Positions 34,194 to 45,181 of a stretch of 64,000 nucleotides of DNA are shown one piece after another. Below the pieces are notes generated by a model that worked only from the letters and a program-made list of their open reading frames with translations, was not told the origin of the DNA and did no database searches. How positions within the stretch are numbered: the stretch's first letter is position 1; every line of letters begins with the position of its first letter. This stretch comes from Ixodes scapularis (taxonomy: Eukaryota; Arthropoda; Arachnida; Ixodida; Ixodidae). Location of the stretch: positions 83,388,722 to 83,452,721 of the forward strand of contig NW_024609884.1 of the NCBI RefSeq assembly GCF_016920785.2, given 5' to 3'. The translations under genes and the position numbers were made by a program.

Positions 34194-35738
34194 GACGAAC
34201 GAACGAACAAAATTTTGAGATTGGGAGTTCCGTTAAAAATAATTTTATGCCTTAAAAAATTCCGAGGACACCTAAGCACTTCTTATGAGCTGTGAATGCG
34301 AAAGCATGAATGTCGTTTTTCGCCACCGCGCGGCCGCTTCCGATCCTCTCGGCGCCGCTGCCGTTTCTGCTCCTCTCGGCGGGGGCCCCAGCGCCATGGA
34401 GAGGGCTTCTCTGTGGGGTGGCGTTCCTTGAAACTATGACGTGCGAGAGTCAATGGGAGTTCATCCATCAATTCGCTGCTACATACAGGCTTCGCTCCAT
34501 GGGACAGGGGGATTTAGGTGTCGTTTGGCGCGGCTTCAAGAGCTGATAACGCCGGTTCGCTCCATGGGACAGTTACTTCTTCCGCATTAAAAATGTATGT
34601 GAAATGACTTTCCTGCATAACAGCAAGTGTTTCACAATGCGCCCTTGGCGCGTAGCCAACACAGAGAAGGCACAGGGAACGCGCGATGACGACAAAGTGC
34701 GCGCCGTCTTTCCTTCAGGTCGGGAAGTAAACAGAAGATGCGCAAGGAGGAGACCAACTTGCACGCCGTATACAAAGATCCCAGCAAAGCTCGAAGCTCA
34801 TAATACGACTAGACCAAGGAAACGCGAAGACATGCTCGCTGTTCCTGCGGACATGGCCTTTATCAGATCTAATCGTATTATCAGCTTCATGATTGGCTCG
34901 GGTCCTTCTATTGTTCGCCATTATTAGCTGTCTCGTGTTCTACAGAGAAGTCAGCTGACGGACCTCTTTTTTTCTTTAAGGGCGCAATGCGACGCAGGAA
35001 TGGGATGCAAGCGCCGCGTCTGCGTTCATTTTCAGAAGTTGCGTTCGATCAATGAGTTGTCTTGCCACGTGCACCGTCGGCCCTCGAGGCCCTCTGGTGA
35101 GTTTTATCTATCGAGGGAATTTACCGCAGGTCAACGCCCTTGTACAGACCAGTAGTCTCTTCGTCAGCATCGTATACGAATTGGGAGAGGGCTCTACGGC
35201 GAAGAACAAATTCCCGTCTGTCGCTGGCTTACGAAAGTAAGGATGCCGGTGAAATAATAAATTTGTATCATTATTAGCAGGACAAACGTTTTGAGTGGAA
35301 TTTCAAGCCATTGTATGGTAGTGAATCTCTTTGAATCAGAGACTCGTGTATGCCGTTGTTCGAAGACAAAAAACTAACATGCGTGCCCGGTAGCCACGCT
35401 CCACGTTTCTTGGACCGTCAGTCAGTCTTGCGCACATCGAAAAAAACAGTCCGTCCGGATCGAAAAGCACTCGACTTATACTTCACGTCGAAAGTAATGA
35501 AAGTATCACACGAAAAGTAGCCGGTACTTAGCGATTCCTTTCGACGCTCACGTCACGCCAAGATGGCGGTACTGGTTTCGGCATGACATGTCACGCCGAT
35601 ATTGACGCTACAAAAGTCATGCCGATATTGGCGTGACTTCTGTGACATATATTAGGCGTCACAGGTGGCTGGTACAGTCACACTTAAATTGACGTTACAA
35701 CTGCGGCCCTTTGTAACGGCCTCCGATTTGGTGCTCTA
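34194..35738. other. No supported gene; mixed repeats
   Basis: Contains GCTTCGCTCCATGGGACAG twice (about 34490 and 34556) and, at 34870-34950, a copy of a repeat also found at 40.0-40.3 kb. From 35560 to 35690 the words GCCGATATTG and GGCGTGAC recur. No gene recognised. Confidence 0.4.
34870..34952 (+). repeat. Dispersed repeat, copy 1 of 3
   Basis: TAATCGTATTATCAGCTTCA, then GGGTCCTTCTATTGTTCGCC, then TGTTCTACAGAGAAG. Similar order appears at 40205-40285 (plus) and, inverted, at 40015-40110. Confidence 0.6.
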
Positions 35739-36729
35739 ACTCTAAAACAAGCACCTGCGTTTGCCTTCCCGCACAACACTTGGAAGAGCCATTCACCGCA
35801 GCTTACGGAGGCAGCTCAGCAAATGACAATGCCGAAACATATGTTTAGGCCAAAAAATGCAGTCTGAGTTGTGACACACTCAGCTAGGCTATATATAAAT
35901 CATTCTCAAGGAGTTTAACACCTCTACCATAAATAGCTTCGGCTATAACGCGCTTCAAATATGGCACAAACGACAATTGTCAAAAACCCGTCGTCCTTCC
36001 TCGCTCCTTCGGGAATCTATTTTTTTTTTAAACCAAGCATGCCAGATGATTGAAATAAACGGCATTGTTTTTCGCAAGGAATGCGGCACCCCATGTAAAA
36101 TTGCGAAAAAAAGATTACGAATGTACCTCACTGCTTGAATCCAAGTGAAACCGCCCGCCGGTGTTTCGAAGTTCAACGAACTTCGAACTTTTACCCTAAA
36201 AGTTCGAAGTTCGTCTAACTTTTGACTTTTCAGGAATCGAGAGTTCTACAATTTTCGAATTCTTTAGATTAATAAGTTCGAAAGTTCGAAAATTATCGAA
36301 TTTCTGAGCGCAGGAAGCCCGAAAGTTTGAAAGGCTTCGAACTTTTTAGTGCAAGAAGGTCGAAAGTTCGAAAATCATCACATTTTTTTGTCTACGGTAT
36401 CAAGTTCGAAAGTTCGACAAGCATCGAATTTTGCAGCGTAATAAGTTCGAAAATTCGAAAAGCGTCGAACTTCTTAGTTTAATAAGTTCGAAAATTCGAC
36501 TTCCGTCGAAGTTCTAAATATGGATAGTTCGAAAATTCCAAATCTTTCGAACCTTTCGAACCGCTTGATTCGATCATCGAAACTTCGATTCGAAAAAAGT
36601 TCGCGGCATCCCTACTCTCAACATATGTTTAGGCGTCGTCAGTCGCTGAGCTGCCCCCGTAAGTTTCGCCGATTGCCTCTCCGAGTGTTGTGGGGGGGAA
36701 AGTAGACGCACGGGCTTTTTTTAGAGTGT
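35739..36729. mobile_element. TIR element (ACTCTAAAAA family), copy B with internal insertion
   Basis: The left end (ACTCTAAAACAAGCACCTGC, CCGCACAACACTTGG, TTACGGAGGCAGCTCAGC) and right end (inverse, ending CTTTTTTTAGAGTGT) match copy A at 12650-12970. The two arms, each about 120 bp, are here separated by about 730 bp, part of which is a TTCGAA-rich second element. This is a nested insertion. No coding capacity. Confidence 0.75.
36160..36615. mobile_element. TTCGAA-rich repeat with a hAT-like end (GCGGCATCCCTA)
   Basis: About 450 bases of degenerate 30-35 base units built around AAGTTCGAAAATTCGAA with AT-rich linkers. It ends TTCGCGGCATCCCTA, which on the other strand is TAGGGATGCCGCGAA, close to the CAGGGATG start of hAT elements. 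The left end was not resolved. Confidence 0.6.
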
Positions 36730-37835
36730 ACTACCACTGGTAATCCCATTACGTCGAAAAAGTGATTAGTAAATTTCTGGTACAGTTACGTCATGCCAAA
36801 GAAAAAATAAAAAAAAAAATTACCAAGGAGAATAATTTTTACAATCACCAGGTTACTTGCAAGCAAGCAATAAGCAAGTCGATCTGGTTTTCCAGAACCT
36901 TTTCGGCGTTTTCTACGTCCCAGAAATAACCTCATATCGACCCGCCGCGTCCGACACTTGCCGTCAAAGCCAGAGGACGACGAGGCAAGTTCACGGTCGC
37001 CACAACACGCGACATTTGCTGCGGGCTGTTTCGCGCGTACGCCTTTTTCTTTTTTTTTCTTTCGCCCTTCCAAGGTGACGATTGTTTTCTCCGCATACAA
37101 ATCAGGCCAGCTCGCCGTCCCGTCCGATGCACAAGTTGTCCTCGGGCGAAGGAGCTTTGCAGTTTTTTTACTAGCTTCGTTTTCTTACTACGGGCGCTCG
37201 ACTACTGGGCAGGACGTTTCGAAAGCCTCGCAGATTGGACATGGACCCGCGGGCATATATCAACGGTGCAACTAGCTTTCTTTAATTATTTTAGTTTATT
37301 TCTTTAAAGTTGCGTATATCAAAGCTAGAGTTTGCAAAAAAAAAAAAAAAGGCTAGCGCAAGAAATTGAAGAGACCGTCCTATCATGCCCATCGAGACGC
37401 GTAAATACTCGGCAACCAAATTTTCTCGTCGTAAATTCTCCCACTTTTTTTGTTTTTCTTCCGCGTTCGCGCATATCGTGCGCACCGTCGTGCGAAGGGT
37501 GCGCCCGTAATTCTACGTTTGCGACAGTGCGTCTATCACCTTTCACGAGCCTTTGCAGCACGAAAGAAAACACTCGGGGTAGCCCTTTCTGAACCTGCTG
37601 TTTGTTCGATGCCCCTTCCGAACATTGGACGTTTTGCGAGTCACGGCATTCTGGGACGACCGTGCATGCCACCGAACGTTTTGCAGCTCCTATGTGCATT
37701 ACGTCTGCCGGCTGTCAGCTTTCTTTATCAGCCGCAGTGATAAGCCGGTGTTTCACAGATAACAACATCTACAAAGTGAAACCAAGCCTAATTAAGCAAG
37801 CAGCGGCGCACGAGAGCGAGTGAACGCGCATCACG
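36730..37835. other. No supported gene
   Basis: Moderately GC-rich sequence with frames on both strands and no recognisable domain; poly-A at 37337-37351. Confidence 0.35.
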
Positions 37836-37837
37836 AT

Positions 37838-38040
37838 AAAAGCCGCCATTGCTGACCTTCTCTCGTCTTACCCAGATGCCGAGCCGGGGAAGCGGACGTT
37901 GACGAGCTTTCACAAAGGTCAATTCTGGGGAGAAGGAAACTGTAGAATCTAAAATGGCAATAACCTGCCCTGCTGTGGTCACGATGAAGCGAAGTAAACG
38001 TAATAATAGGAAACAAAAATTGATGGTCGGTTATCAACAA
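37838..38040 (+). mobile_element. TATAGACG family 1 MITE, copy 2, truncated at both ends
   Basis: Shares GCCGCCATTGCTGACCTTCT, GATGCCGAGCC, GGCAATAACCTGCCCTGCTG and AGGAAACAAAAATTGA in the same order as 2951-3213. Both TATAGACG ends are missing. Confidence 0.72.
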
Positions 38041-40010
38041 TTCAGTGTAGAGAGATTGGATAGAAATTGTATAGAAAACAAATAGAGCTTTCAACAACGC
38101 TTCTATCTCTTTTTTAATGACAATAGCTTAATTTATCGCGAAAAAAAAATATTAATTTTGGGTGTATCACGATACATTCATGCAAACATGCACCCGCCAC
38201 ATGCCGTGTGCACATCGGCAGACATCACAAATACACACAGCACGCGGAGCACTCATAACACCAGTAATTCATTAGTGTTGACTGTTCCACCGCTATGTAT
38301 ACCCGACATTTGAAAGGCAGTTACTCGAACGAGGACCATCCCAGAAGATAAGAAAATTACAAGTATGTTGCTTTTGTTTAGCACATTATTTATACGAAAG
38401 ATTGTTCATAAGGGTTGGTAAACTGTATCTCAAAACTATAAAGGATACGAAGGGCTCGATAATTATTAAACACAGTTAAAAAAAAAAAAAAAAAATCTCC
38501 GCGAGGAGTTTCCAACTGGGTGCGATGTCGCTTCTCCGCACTGCGTCTTATTAGTCTCTCGATTCTAGTTCATAGAAATTCTATAAAAATATGGTGACAC
38601 AAAGTATATTGACACGTGGTTATAAAGCATCTATAAAATTTCTATCGTCTGTAGTCTATAGACTTCAGTTGAAAGAAAGTCTATAGAAAGTATATTGAAA
38701 ATTGTCGATAAGGCGTAGGAAGTTGAAAGAGGCGTTAAAATCTGGATAGGATTTCTATAAACTGCCTAAAATATTTTTTTTTTGTAAGGGTGGGTGCGTT
38801 GAGTGTGTCCTCAGGGTCAAGACCCGTCCGGTGGCTCCTAACTCCTTCCCACAGATTATACGCACTTTCACTGCGTTTGGTTGAAGCCGCTCGACACTTC
38901 CGCTTCCGGCAGAGGGACGTAGTTCCACTCAGCACCAACGGCACCGACCAATGAAGATTACAACTTACAACTTAGAGGATGACAAGCAGTAAGGAATAAA
39001 CGTCTTGGAGTCTTTACTCAAATTTCTGATACAAGTATGTTGTTGTTGTTTTTTCCCGCCTGTTTGTGCGATTCATATTAGGTGCACGCCAGTCGGCATT
39101 CTCAGGTACAAAAAAAAGAAAAGTATCTCTAACTCGTACGGGTAAATTCGGAAGACAGAGTGGGCACCGGAAGGACGTACAGCTCATTATAATTAATAAA
39201 CTATCATTTATTCATGAATACTAATTAATTATTACATAGTCTAGTCACCGACAGTGGCACGTTCTGATCGTTCCGCCGCCACTGAGACGGCGGCGTTGGC
39301 CAATCACAATTCCGAAGGACCAATCAGTCCGCCAAACTTGGCCGCCGTGTGTCAGCTCTTCGAGGAGGCGTTTCGTGGTGTTCTGCGCTCGTTTCGAGGA
39401 AAACATGGCCTGTAAAAACACGGTGTTCAAACACGTTTACGCAAACCTCGGATTCCCGATGCTTTTCTGTCGGCATTCTGGAGCGCGCGCGGCGGACGGC
39501 CCGCACTGGTATTTCGGGGTCCTGCGTGGAACCTTGCGTGGCTGTGCAGGGTTGTTTTGCATAGCGCTCCTTGCGCCGGCCGAGATGTGGGCCAAGGGGA
39601 GACGTCGGACGGCCTCGTCGCCAAGGCGGCCGTGCGCAATGATATACGGCCGACACCTCGACCGGGACGCCGAACCGACCAAGTGCGCTCCAGCATGCTC
39701 TGCTCGGCTCCTCCACAATGGAAAAGAGAATGCGCCCACTCTCACGCGCACGTATACGCACGCACGGACACACACGCGCACGCACGGACAAAGCAAGCTC
39801 AAGAGAATACATTTGATATCGGCGTGGTACGATAGAGACAGGGACCATCAAGGTCAAGATGACCCCCCCCCCCCCCCTGTTGCCGTTCCTCTTCGTAAAG
39901 TTTAAGAGGCCATAGCGCCAAGTTAAAACACGAATTAAAAGGAACTATACGCTCTGGCAGGTATAGACATGACTAACTGGACGGTCTGGGCTGACGCGTG
40001 CTGCTTGCAG
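38041..40010. other. No supported gene; TCTATAGA-rich stretch at 38555-38770
   Basis: Between 38555 and 38770 the word TCTATAGA/TTCTATAAA and its variants occur about ten times, as in subterminal repeats of a DNA transposon; no matching end was found. From 39720 to 39790 there is a CACG-rich simple repeat, and a C tract lies at 39861-39877. GC-rich frames at 39.4-39.9 kb show no domain. Confidence 0.4.
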
Positions 40011-40014
40011 AAAA

Positions 40015-40110
40015 AGGACTGAGAGTTCACTTTTCTGCAGGATGCAAGACAGCCGATCACGGCGAACGATAAAAGGATCCGAGCGAATGACCACGCTCAC
40101 AATAAGATTA
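40015..40110 (-). repeat. Dispersed repeat, copy 2 of 3 (inverted)
   Basis: The reverse complement reads TCGCTCGGATCCTTTTATCG then TTCGCCGTGATCGGCTG then CTGCAGAAAAG, matching the other two copies in order. Confidence 0.6.
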
Positions 40111-40204
40111 GACACAAAACAACAACAAAAAATATGCGATGTGCACAGGGACAAGTAGCATGACGTTTCACTCGCTCATCGTCCACGCACATCGCATTGC
40201 ACAG

Positions 40205-40285
40205 ATATAATCGTATTCGGAGCTTCATCATCCGCTGGGATCCTTCTACTGTTCACCGGCTGCCTCCGTGGGGTGTAGAACAAAA
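40205..40285 (+). repeat. Dispersed repeat, copy 3 of 3
   Basis: TAATCGTATTCGGAGCTTCA, TGGGATCCTTCTACTGTTCA and GGTGTAGAAC follow in the order of copy 1. Confidence 0.6.
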
Positions 40286-40338
40286 CGGTCCCGGACAAAA
40301 TGATCCCGGTCAAAATGGTCCCGGACAGTATGGTTCCA
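40284..40338. repeat. 18-bp tandem repeat (GGTCCCGGACAAAATGAT)
   Basis: Three units of GGTCCCGGACAAAATG type. Because 18 is a multiple of three, one frame reads repeated NGPGQ; this is not taken as a gene. Confidence 0.8.
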
Positions 40339-40566
40339 AGCGCAAACCCGAACAAATAATCCCAAGTGATTTGTTGACGAATCTTTGGGCGCTCTTTGGT
40401 AATTTTAGTTAACGGCTACCCTGGAGCTTTGTTCAACACGCGTGTAATGTATATATTAATGTATTCGAGCTTTTTTGTAGTATATTTAGGGGAACAACTA
40501 GAGAAGCCGAAAAGTTAATTAGAAGGCAATGCTAAAGTTGAGGCTTGAGTGGGTTGGTACATACTT

Positions 40567-40684
40567 CGGAATTAAAAACAGCGCGAAAAGAAGAGAACCA
40601 GACAAAGAAGTGACACGGACGCAGCGCTGCGTCCGTGTCACTTCTTTGTCTGGTCCTCGTCTTTTCGCGCTGTTTTTAATTCCG
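40567..40684. repeat. 118-bp zero-loop palindrome, 59-bp arms
   Basis: The two halves meet at GCAGC|GCTGC with no spacer. They differ at two positions (…GGTTCTCTTC against …GGTCCTCGTC), so the arms have diverged independently and are not an exact copy. The arm includes CTTTTCGCGCTGTTTTTAAT. Confidence 0.9.
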
Positions 40685-42420
40685 TAGAAGGATATTATCG
40701 CTCACTCGCTTCTATACACCTTTTCCACGAGGCCGCAGCCATCTTGAACGTTGTCACTTCTGGTATGCGGTAAAACATCGTTTTGAGCTCTCCACGCCGC
40801 TGGAAGGTGTTTACGAACAATGCGTTATTGTGACACATTCTTGGTTTGCCTCACCTAGATTTTCTCGCATATTCCAAGTTGAAATGATTTATTATTTTTT
40901 CGTGCCGCGTAGCAGATACGGAACACCTGACTAAGAACGACAGGAAAAAAAAAAAAAAAAAAAAAAAAGTCTATCGCCCCTATTTGTATAAGTCAGAGAG
41001 CTGTAAAGGGCTGGAGCCTGGAATCGTCAAATACACACGCGCACACTAAAAGCACAAGGTAGCGATGCACTATCTGCGCTTGATTGGACTAAGTATACTC
41101 AGTTACACGATAACTTGGCGAGCTTTGGAGGCTGCGGCCCCCGCGACCCAATAAGAGCGCCGGAACAAGGCACGTGAAAAGTTGAAAACACTCCATGGTC
41201 GAGGCCACCGAGGCCTCGACCGCCAAAGCAACAGCGCCGTCCGCGACAAAAAGTAGTTCTAGGCTTCTTTTCATTTTAACGGTAATTGAACTCGCGCGAT
41301 CCATTTATAACGAGAAGATATGAAGAATAAAGCATAAATAATTACAAATTTAGTTTCAATTAAGTATATTTAAACCAAAAATATGACGCCACATCCGTAT
41401 CCGCTCGATTTGTTTCGCCTTGTAGCGCCGTTGCCGTTGGCGATCGCCGGCAATCACAGCCGTGTAATCGGCCGTTTCCGCTCAAAACATCGCACTATGC
41501 TGTGGCATTATAGCACCCGTCACAGACTCGCGGCTAAATTGAGCGTATGGTTGTCTCATGAACTGTTCCCAAAGTGCTCGCTATTCTAGTGGACGGAAAT
41601 ATTGCTACGGTGGACGTTCATCCGAAGTTAGTTGGTTTCGGAGCAGACGACTTTTGGCTAGCAGACGACAGCCGGTTCCTCTAGGCCTCGCGCCTCGCAT
41701 TTGGCGTGGTGACACAAATGCTCCCGTGACGTCGGTTCACGCGCCTCGCTCCGACGCTCTTATTGTGTCGCGGGGTTCTAGCCTCCACAGTTCGCCAAGT
41801 GAAACGGAGCATAGCCGATATACAAAAAAGGTTCATGAATGCCATAAGATCCCATTGTTTTGAAAAAAAAAAAAAAAAAGAAATGGCTACCCTTTTTGAG
41901 CGCTAAGACAAATGGCCATGATTAAAAGTTTGACAACGGAAGCGGGCGACGAATTCAATGCTAAGCCAGTTTTGTTACTGTTTTGAGTTGACTTCAGTAT
42001 GTTGTCGGTTTCGTTGAAAGTAAAGAGTCAAACATATATATTTTTTTTTTTTTTTTGGTTTGGTAGGGGTTTGGATTCACGGGTTTCGGTTCAGTTCCGG
42101 TTCAGGTAGAGGGAAAAATAACGGTTGGAACCTTGCCATTTAAAGTTTTTTGTTTTGTTTTTTCCGACTTTTCGGCGGGCACTATACTGCCGCCAGAGAA
42201 AAGTAGCTATTACATTTTTATCGTTGCAAAGTTTGTTTTCATATTTAAGTAAAAATACAAAAAAAAATGCATTATTTTATTTAGACAAAATAAGAGAGAA
42301 AAGTGTACCTAAAAAAAAATAAGCATCCTTTAGTTCGAGTTTTTATTATGACAATCACCAGGATCGCGACCGTCGACGCAATCTTTGTCGTGACGTCATA
42401 GGTAGGACAATAAAGGCTGA
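40685..42420. other. No supported gene
   Basis: Poly-A at 40945-40968 and 41862-41879; otherwise ordinary sequence. Frames around 41.4-41.9 kb lack domains. Confidence 0.35.
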
Positions 42421-42664
42421 ACCGCATGTAAGCGATTTAGCGAGCGACGAGACGAGCGACGGCGACAGCGACGAGCGATGGACATTTCTCACTGTTGCTC
42501 GTCGCGTCGCTCGGTTTTGGGATTTCTAGAAAACGTCGCTCATCGCCTTGATCGCTTGCTCCCGTTGCTATCATGCGGCATGCTTCGTCGCGCGACTGAC
42601 CGAGCGACAGCGAAGCGGGTCGTCGTCGCTTGTCTCGTCGCTCGCCAAATTGCTTGAAGGCACC
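42421..42664. mobile_element. MITE with inverted GAGCGACGAG-rich ends
   Basis: The left part (TAAGCGATTTAGCGAGCGAC then GAGACGAGCGACGGCGAC) is mirrored on the right (CGTCGTCGCTTGTCTCGTCG then CTCGCCAAATTGCTTGA), giving TIRs of about 50 bp around a 140-bp core. No coding capacity. Confidence 0.75.
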
Positions 42665-44158
42665 CACTTATACGTGTCGCCGGCAATTCGCGACGTGCGC
42701 GATCCAAAGCGTCGCTTTGGTCGGCCTTCAACGATTTGCCGAATGCTGACTACGGCGTCAGCTACAGGATTCCTCATCGACGGAAATGTAAGGACTTCAA
42801 CGGACCTTTTTCCAGTAACGAGTGCCGTCTGCGGAGTTGTCTTCCAGCTACAAATGAAGGGCATCCCAACTTGGCCACCGCCCGTCAGATTACATTGGCA
42901 TCGTGCTATTGTATTGATCTTCGTTGCCTTTTATGCCCATACTAGCGTATACTCAAACAAGAATGGCCAAAAAAGACGAAATAGGTGCTGAATATGTCGG
43001 TCGACCGGAACTTTGCCCTGCAAAAATGGAGACAGCGGGAAGCAAGGCCAGGATAGGGGGTGTACCCATGCGCAAAAGCTTACTGTTGTCATCTGTTGGT
43101 TTAAGAGCGTAACGACTTCAGGTTCCCACTATGCTTATTACGAACACTATCTAACTTGTCGTTCGCAATGTAATGACGTCACGAGCAGCAACCGCAGGAG
43201 GGCGCCACCAAGACATGTCGGCGATCTCGGCATCACTAAGATGTGTACACAAGTTTCATTTAAACAATCATAATTGTTTGTGAATGCGCACAGAGCAATA
43301 TTCTATTGTCCTTATTTGTACCCCTCAGAGTTTCATTTAAACAATCATAATTGTTTGTGAATGCGTACAGAGCAATATTCTACTGTCCTCATTTGTACCC
43401 CTCAGACTTGTAGTTCTATGCAAGCGGTAAGTAACACAGAGCTTCCGTTAGCCGTTTTTTAGCATCACTGCTTGGCTAGCGGGACATGAAGCCGTCACTT
43501 CGAGCTCGCTGCCGCAAGGCCTGCCATCCTTAGCGCGCCTTAGAGCCACTAAGTGAGCTACGCTCAGAGTATCGGCACCCTTTTCTCCCTATTGTAGCCG
43601 GCGCCGCCATCTTGGTGCTTAGTGCAGAGTAGACGCAACTGCCGATCGTCATGCATGATTCAAAAGTGCAACTTCCTCAGCATTAGATTCGGTGTTAGGA
43701 AGCTAATGTAATATTGCTTTGCTCTGTCGCGAACTGTTTAACCATTTGTGGAAGACGGAAAAGCGTTTTCTGCGATTGTCTATACTTCACTTCACCTTAA
43801 TATATACTGCAGTGAAAAATACAAACGTGGGTTTCTTGCTCAAGACCGACTAGGCTTCACGAACGCCCGTGCAGCAGAAGCTCCTATTATAGCTATGAGC
43901 TCGTGCTTCTAGGCTTCGATGTTGTACACAAAGTGACATCGAGTTCTTTTGTGCCATTCTGCTAGTTTCCTATGTGATCTGGAGCATTTGAAAGAACATT
44001 CGACTCGCGCTATTTTTGTTTATGATCAAGTACTGTCGGCATCTGGAATGTTATTTGTATTGATTGCTCGAAACCTAACAAGCACGAGCGCGTGGCTTTG
44101 GAAAGTGCCTGTTCTGCGCAAGTGTTGGTGCAAACATATATCATTCAGCAAAGTCACC
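42665..44158. other. No supported gene; one tandem duplication
   Basis: Intergenic apart from the 77-bp tandem duplication at 43253-43406. Confidence 0.35.
43253..43406. repeat. 77-bp tandem duplication
   Basis: Two head-to-tail copies starting GTTTCATTTAAACAATCAT and ending TTTGTACCCCTCAGA, with only a few differences, so the duplication is recent. Confidence 0.88.
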
Positions 44159-44495
44159 ATCCCAAGCAGCACATAAACGTGAAGAAAACGTCGAAAGAAC
44201 GTCGAAGACGTCTGTAACGTGACGTCGTAAAACGTCGAAGGTCCGGACGTTACCTTCCTTCGACGTCGATGAAACCTTTAAATGTCCGCGAGAAAAGGTG
44301 CACAGAAGGTCGAGGGGACGTTCCAAATGACGTTTCTTGCACGTCACATGCACGTCTCAGTGGGCCGTTGCGTCCTCCCTCGACGTTTATGATACGTGTG
44401 TTTACGACATCCGGACTGCCAACGACGTTCACAGAACGTCGAGAAACCTTTCCAAATTACGTTTCCTAGCCGTCGTGGGAAAACGTTGTGTCCCT

Positions 44496-44521
44496 CCCCC
44501 CCCCCCCCCCCCCCCCCCCCC
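44496..44521. repeat. Poly-C tract of 26 bases
   Basis: An uninterrupted C run inside the left subterminal region of the 2.5-kb transposon. Confidence 0.88.
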
Positions 44522-44734
44522 ACCCTTTTCCATAAAAAAAGTAATATTTTAGTATTATTGCGAAGGCAAGTTGCTATCATGCAAGTACGAAGGAAGTAAC
44601 TAAAACACAGGTTTGGTACGAACTGTTTATTTGAGCATTTTCAGACACGATCGAAAAGACGTCCCTGGATGTGCCAGCCTCAAAAATATAAAAGAACAAA
44701 CAAATTCATGTAAATAAATAAACAAGAGACGATG

Positions 44735-45181
44735 TCACGCAGCACGGAATGTTCCACCGCTTACCTCGTTCTGCTTCTGATTAATGTGCCGACGCGCGTG
44801 CTTTAGCCGCCCCATCGCAGATAGCTGGTACTCTCGCTGCGTGCACGGGAATGGTTTCAGAAGGAGAATCCCGTCCGCTGGGCGTTCTTGATTGGGATCG
44901 TCGGAGGCGTCTGAAGGGTCTTGATCGGAGACTGGACTTGACGCGCCGTTATGTGCACTGCCACTTGTTTTCTGGGGGGCGTCATTCATATCCTCACAGG
45001 CACCTTGATCCGAGCAGTAGTACGATTCAACGTGTGAAGCGTTATGGCCTTGAAAAAGGTCCTCGAGTCGTGACTGAATACGACGGCGTTCTTGGCGATC
45101 ACCGACTTCTTCATAGGGGCGACTTGAACGACTCATCCAACCGCAGCATTTACAGTGTATGCAGACTCGAAAAAAAATCAC
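44735..45181 (-). CDS. Unrecognised ORF inside the 2.5-kb transposon, probable last exon
   Basis: I do not recognise the family. The 148-codon frame has an N-terminal Cys/Ser-rich part (HCKCCGWMSRSSRPYEEV), an acidic, Ser/Asp/Pro-rich middle (SPVSDQDPSDASDD) and a basic C-terminal part (MGRLKHARRHINQKQ). Just upstream on the minus strand is a T-rich tract followed by AG (TTTTTTTTCGAG), which could be a 3' splice site. In that case the true start is in an earlier exon, or at the internal Met of MSRSSRP. About 100 bases after the stop, AATAAA occurs on the minus strand (TTTATT at about 44628). The position in the middle of a TIR element suggests a transposon-encoded accessory protein rather than a host gene. 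Confidence 0.4.
   Translation of the reverse strand: MIFFRVCIHCKCCGWMSRSSRPYEEVGDRQERRRIQSRLEDLFQGHNASHVESYYCSDQGACEDMNDAPQKTSGSAHNGASSPVSDQDPSDASDDPNQERPADGILLLKPFPCTQREYQLSAMGRLKHARRHINQKQNEVSGGTFRAA

Noticed and set aside
40197..40412. Plus-strand ORF with NGPGQ repeats
   Set aside because: An 18-bp tandem repeat explains the pattern, and the surrounding frame is ordinary repeat DNA.
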